Made by a program: the position numbers and the translations under genes. From assembly GCA_003450915.1 (NCBI GenBank), contig DMEM01000048.1:1-6260 (forward strand): 6,260 bases of DNA, read 5' to 3'. This document shows positions 5,960 to 6,260 of this stretch, piece by piece (within the stretch, counting starts at the first letter, position 1; each line of letters begins with the position of its first letter). The notes beneath the pieces were generated by a model. The model was not told the DNA's origin. It ran no database searches and saw only the letters and a program-made list of their open reading frames with translations. This stretch comes from Alphaproteobacteria bacterium (GTDB lineage: Bacteria > Pseudomonadota > Alphaproteobacteria > UBA1280 > UBA12223).

Positions 5960-6217
5960 ATTATTATCCATTTGTGCTAGCGCATATCCGTGGCTTGCTG
6001 CTTTTAGGTATTCTTTAGCAAGTTTTAAATCAAGACCTTCTAGTTTGGCTAGCTCTAGAGCTTCAAGCAGTGGGAATTTTTCTCCCATTTGAGAATCTAA
6101 CTGAGTAATTAGCTGCCAAACTTGATAACCTTCTACAGTTTGAGGTTCAATATCTAAACCACCACTTAAATAGCTTGCTCCATTTCCATATCGCCATCTA
6201 ACAAGATCTTGAATTAC
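5945..6217 (-). CDS. Tail assembly chaperone, -1 frame extension (GT-type), reached by frameshifting
   Basis: A 90-codon frame from GTA 6217 to TAG 5945. It begins VIQDLVRWRYGNGASYLSGG and continues with a helical part (WQLITQLDSQMGEKFPLLEA, LAKLEGLDLKLAKEYLKAAS) ending in MDNNKNQS. It has no ATG or GTG start: the first ATG lies 43 codons in, and the frame is closed by a TGA about 14 bases before the slip site. It is therefore read only as a fusion with the upstream frame via the A AAA AAG heptamer. In lambda the T part of gpGT binds tail tube subunits while the G part binds the tape measure. Position just before the tape-measure region and an extension of about 90 residues fit this. The sequence itself was not recognised as a named family; assignment rests on architecture. 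Confidence 0.82.
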   Translation of the reverse strand, partial: VIQDLVRWRYGNGASYLSGGLDIEPQTVEGYQVWQLITQLDSQMGEKFPLLEALELAKLEGLDLKLAKEYLKAASHGYALAQMDNNKNQS

Positions 6218-6260
6218 TTTTTTTCTTCTTCAATCTCTATCTGTTTTTTCATATATTGAA
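6214..6260 (-). CDS. Tail assembly chaperone, zero-frame C-terminus (gpG-type), partial
   Basis: The C-terminal 14 residues (QYMKKQIEIEEEKK) of a gene entering from beyond the window end and stopping at TAA 6214. The frame is open to position 6260. The ATG at 6252 would give only 12 codons, so it is read here as internal. A highly charged Lys/Glu tail directly before a slippery A AAA AAG and stop codon is typical of the short product of siphophage G/GT genes, which act as soluble chaperones of the tape measure and are absent from the finished virion. The body of the gene lies outside the window. Confidence 0.7.
   Translation of the reverse strand, partial: QYMKKQIEIEEEKK
6217..6223 (-). promoter_or_regulatory. 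Programmed -1 ribosomal frameshift site, A AAA AAG
   Basis: In the zero frame the codons are GAA AAA AAG TAA, so the last seven bases before the stop form the canonical X XXY YYZ heptamer A AAA AAG, one of the most efficient in enterobacteria. A one-base backward slip reads GTA ATT CAA and continues for 90 codons. A weak stem (6205-6200 with 6179-6174, 6 bp including one G-U) begins 11 bases downstream; I see no strong pseudoknot. The stop codon right after the heptamer may itself favour slipping by pausing the ribosome. Confidence 0.85.

Noticed and set aside
6202..6211. 10-base perfect palindrome CAAGATCTTG just downstream of the slippery site
   Set aside because: It cannot form a useful hairpin (no room for a loop) and the flanking bases do not pair; probably chance.

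Overview
This window is a piece of the late, tail-morphogenesis region of a siphovirus-type (lambda-like, long non-contractile tail) phage or prophage. All supported genes are on the minus strand, so the natural reading order runs from position 6260 down to 1. The DNA is AT-rich (roughly one third G+C by eye), with AAGGAG-type ribosome binding sites. Together with the lambda-like gene order, this suggests a low-GC Gammaproteobacterium as host. A Francisella-type host is possible but only a guess; nothing in the window fixes the species.

Layout in transcription order. (1) 6260-5945: the end of a tail assembly chaperone gene. The upstream frame stops at 6214. The -1 frame runs on for 90 codons with no start of its own, and the two are joined at a canonical A AAA AAG slippery heptamer (6223-6217). 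This is a G/GT-type programmed frameshift. (2) 5959-5933: a strong hairpin terminator whose loop contains the GT stop codon. (3) 5865-5302: an insert between the chaperone and the tape measure, where lambda has nothing. It holds a 102-codon gene for a membrane-anchored coiled-coil protein, a second terminator (5538-5497), and a 48-codon membrane miniprotein gene. The insert looks like one or two moron-type cassettes. (4) 5271-5237: a perfect 12-bp hairpin that sequesters the tape-measure ribosome binding site. (5) 5234-2706: an 842-residue tape measure protein. (6) 2706-2224: a small tail protein in the lambda gpM/distal-tail position. (7) 2209-1233: a coiled-coil fibre-like protein and a small companion protein. 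(8) 1230-697: a DUF1833 tail protein in the gpL position. (9) 695-312: an NlpC/P60-type cysteine peptidase in the gpK position. (10) 304-1: the N-terminus of a tail-tip protein (lambda gpI or TipJ type), with a ubiquitin/ThiS-like domain, a glycine run and a hydrophobic segment, cut by the window edge.

How they work together (inference from lambda). The G/GT chaperones coat the tape measure and recruit tail tube subunits. The tape measure sets tail length and is capped at the tip by the M-, L-, K- and I/J-type proteins, with the peptidase acting in tip assembly or peptidoglycan penetration. From 5234 to 1 the genes are coupled by overlaps or gaps of at most 14 bases, typical of one translationally coupled late operon. 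Upstream of 5234 the operon is interrupted by terminators, so late transcription probably needs antitermination or an internal promoter.
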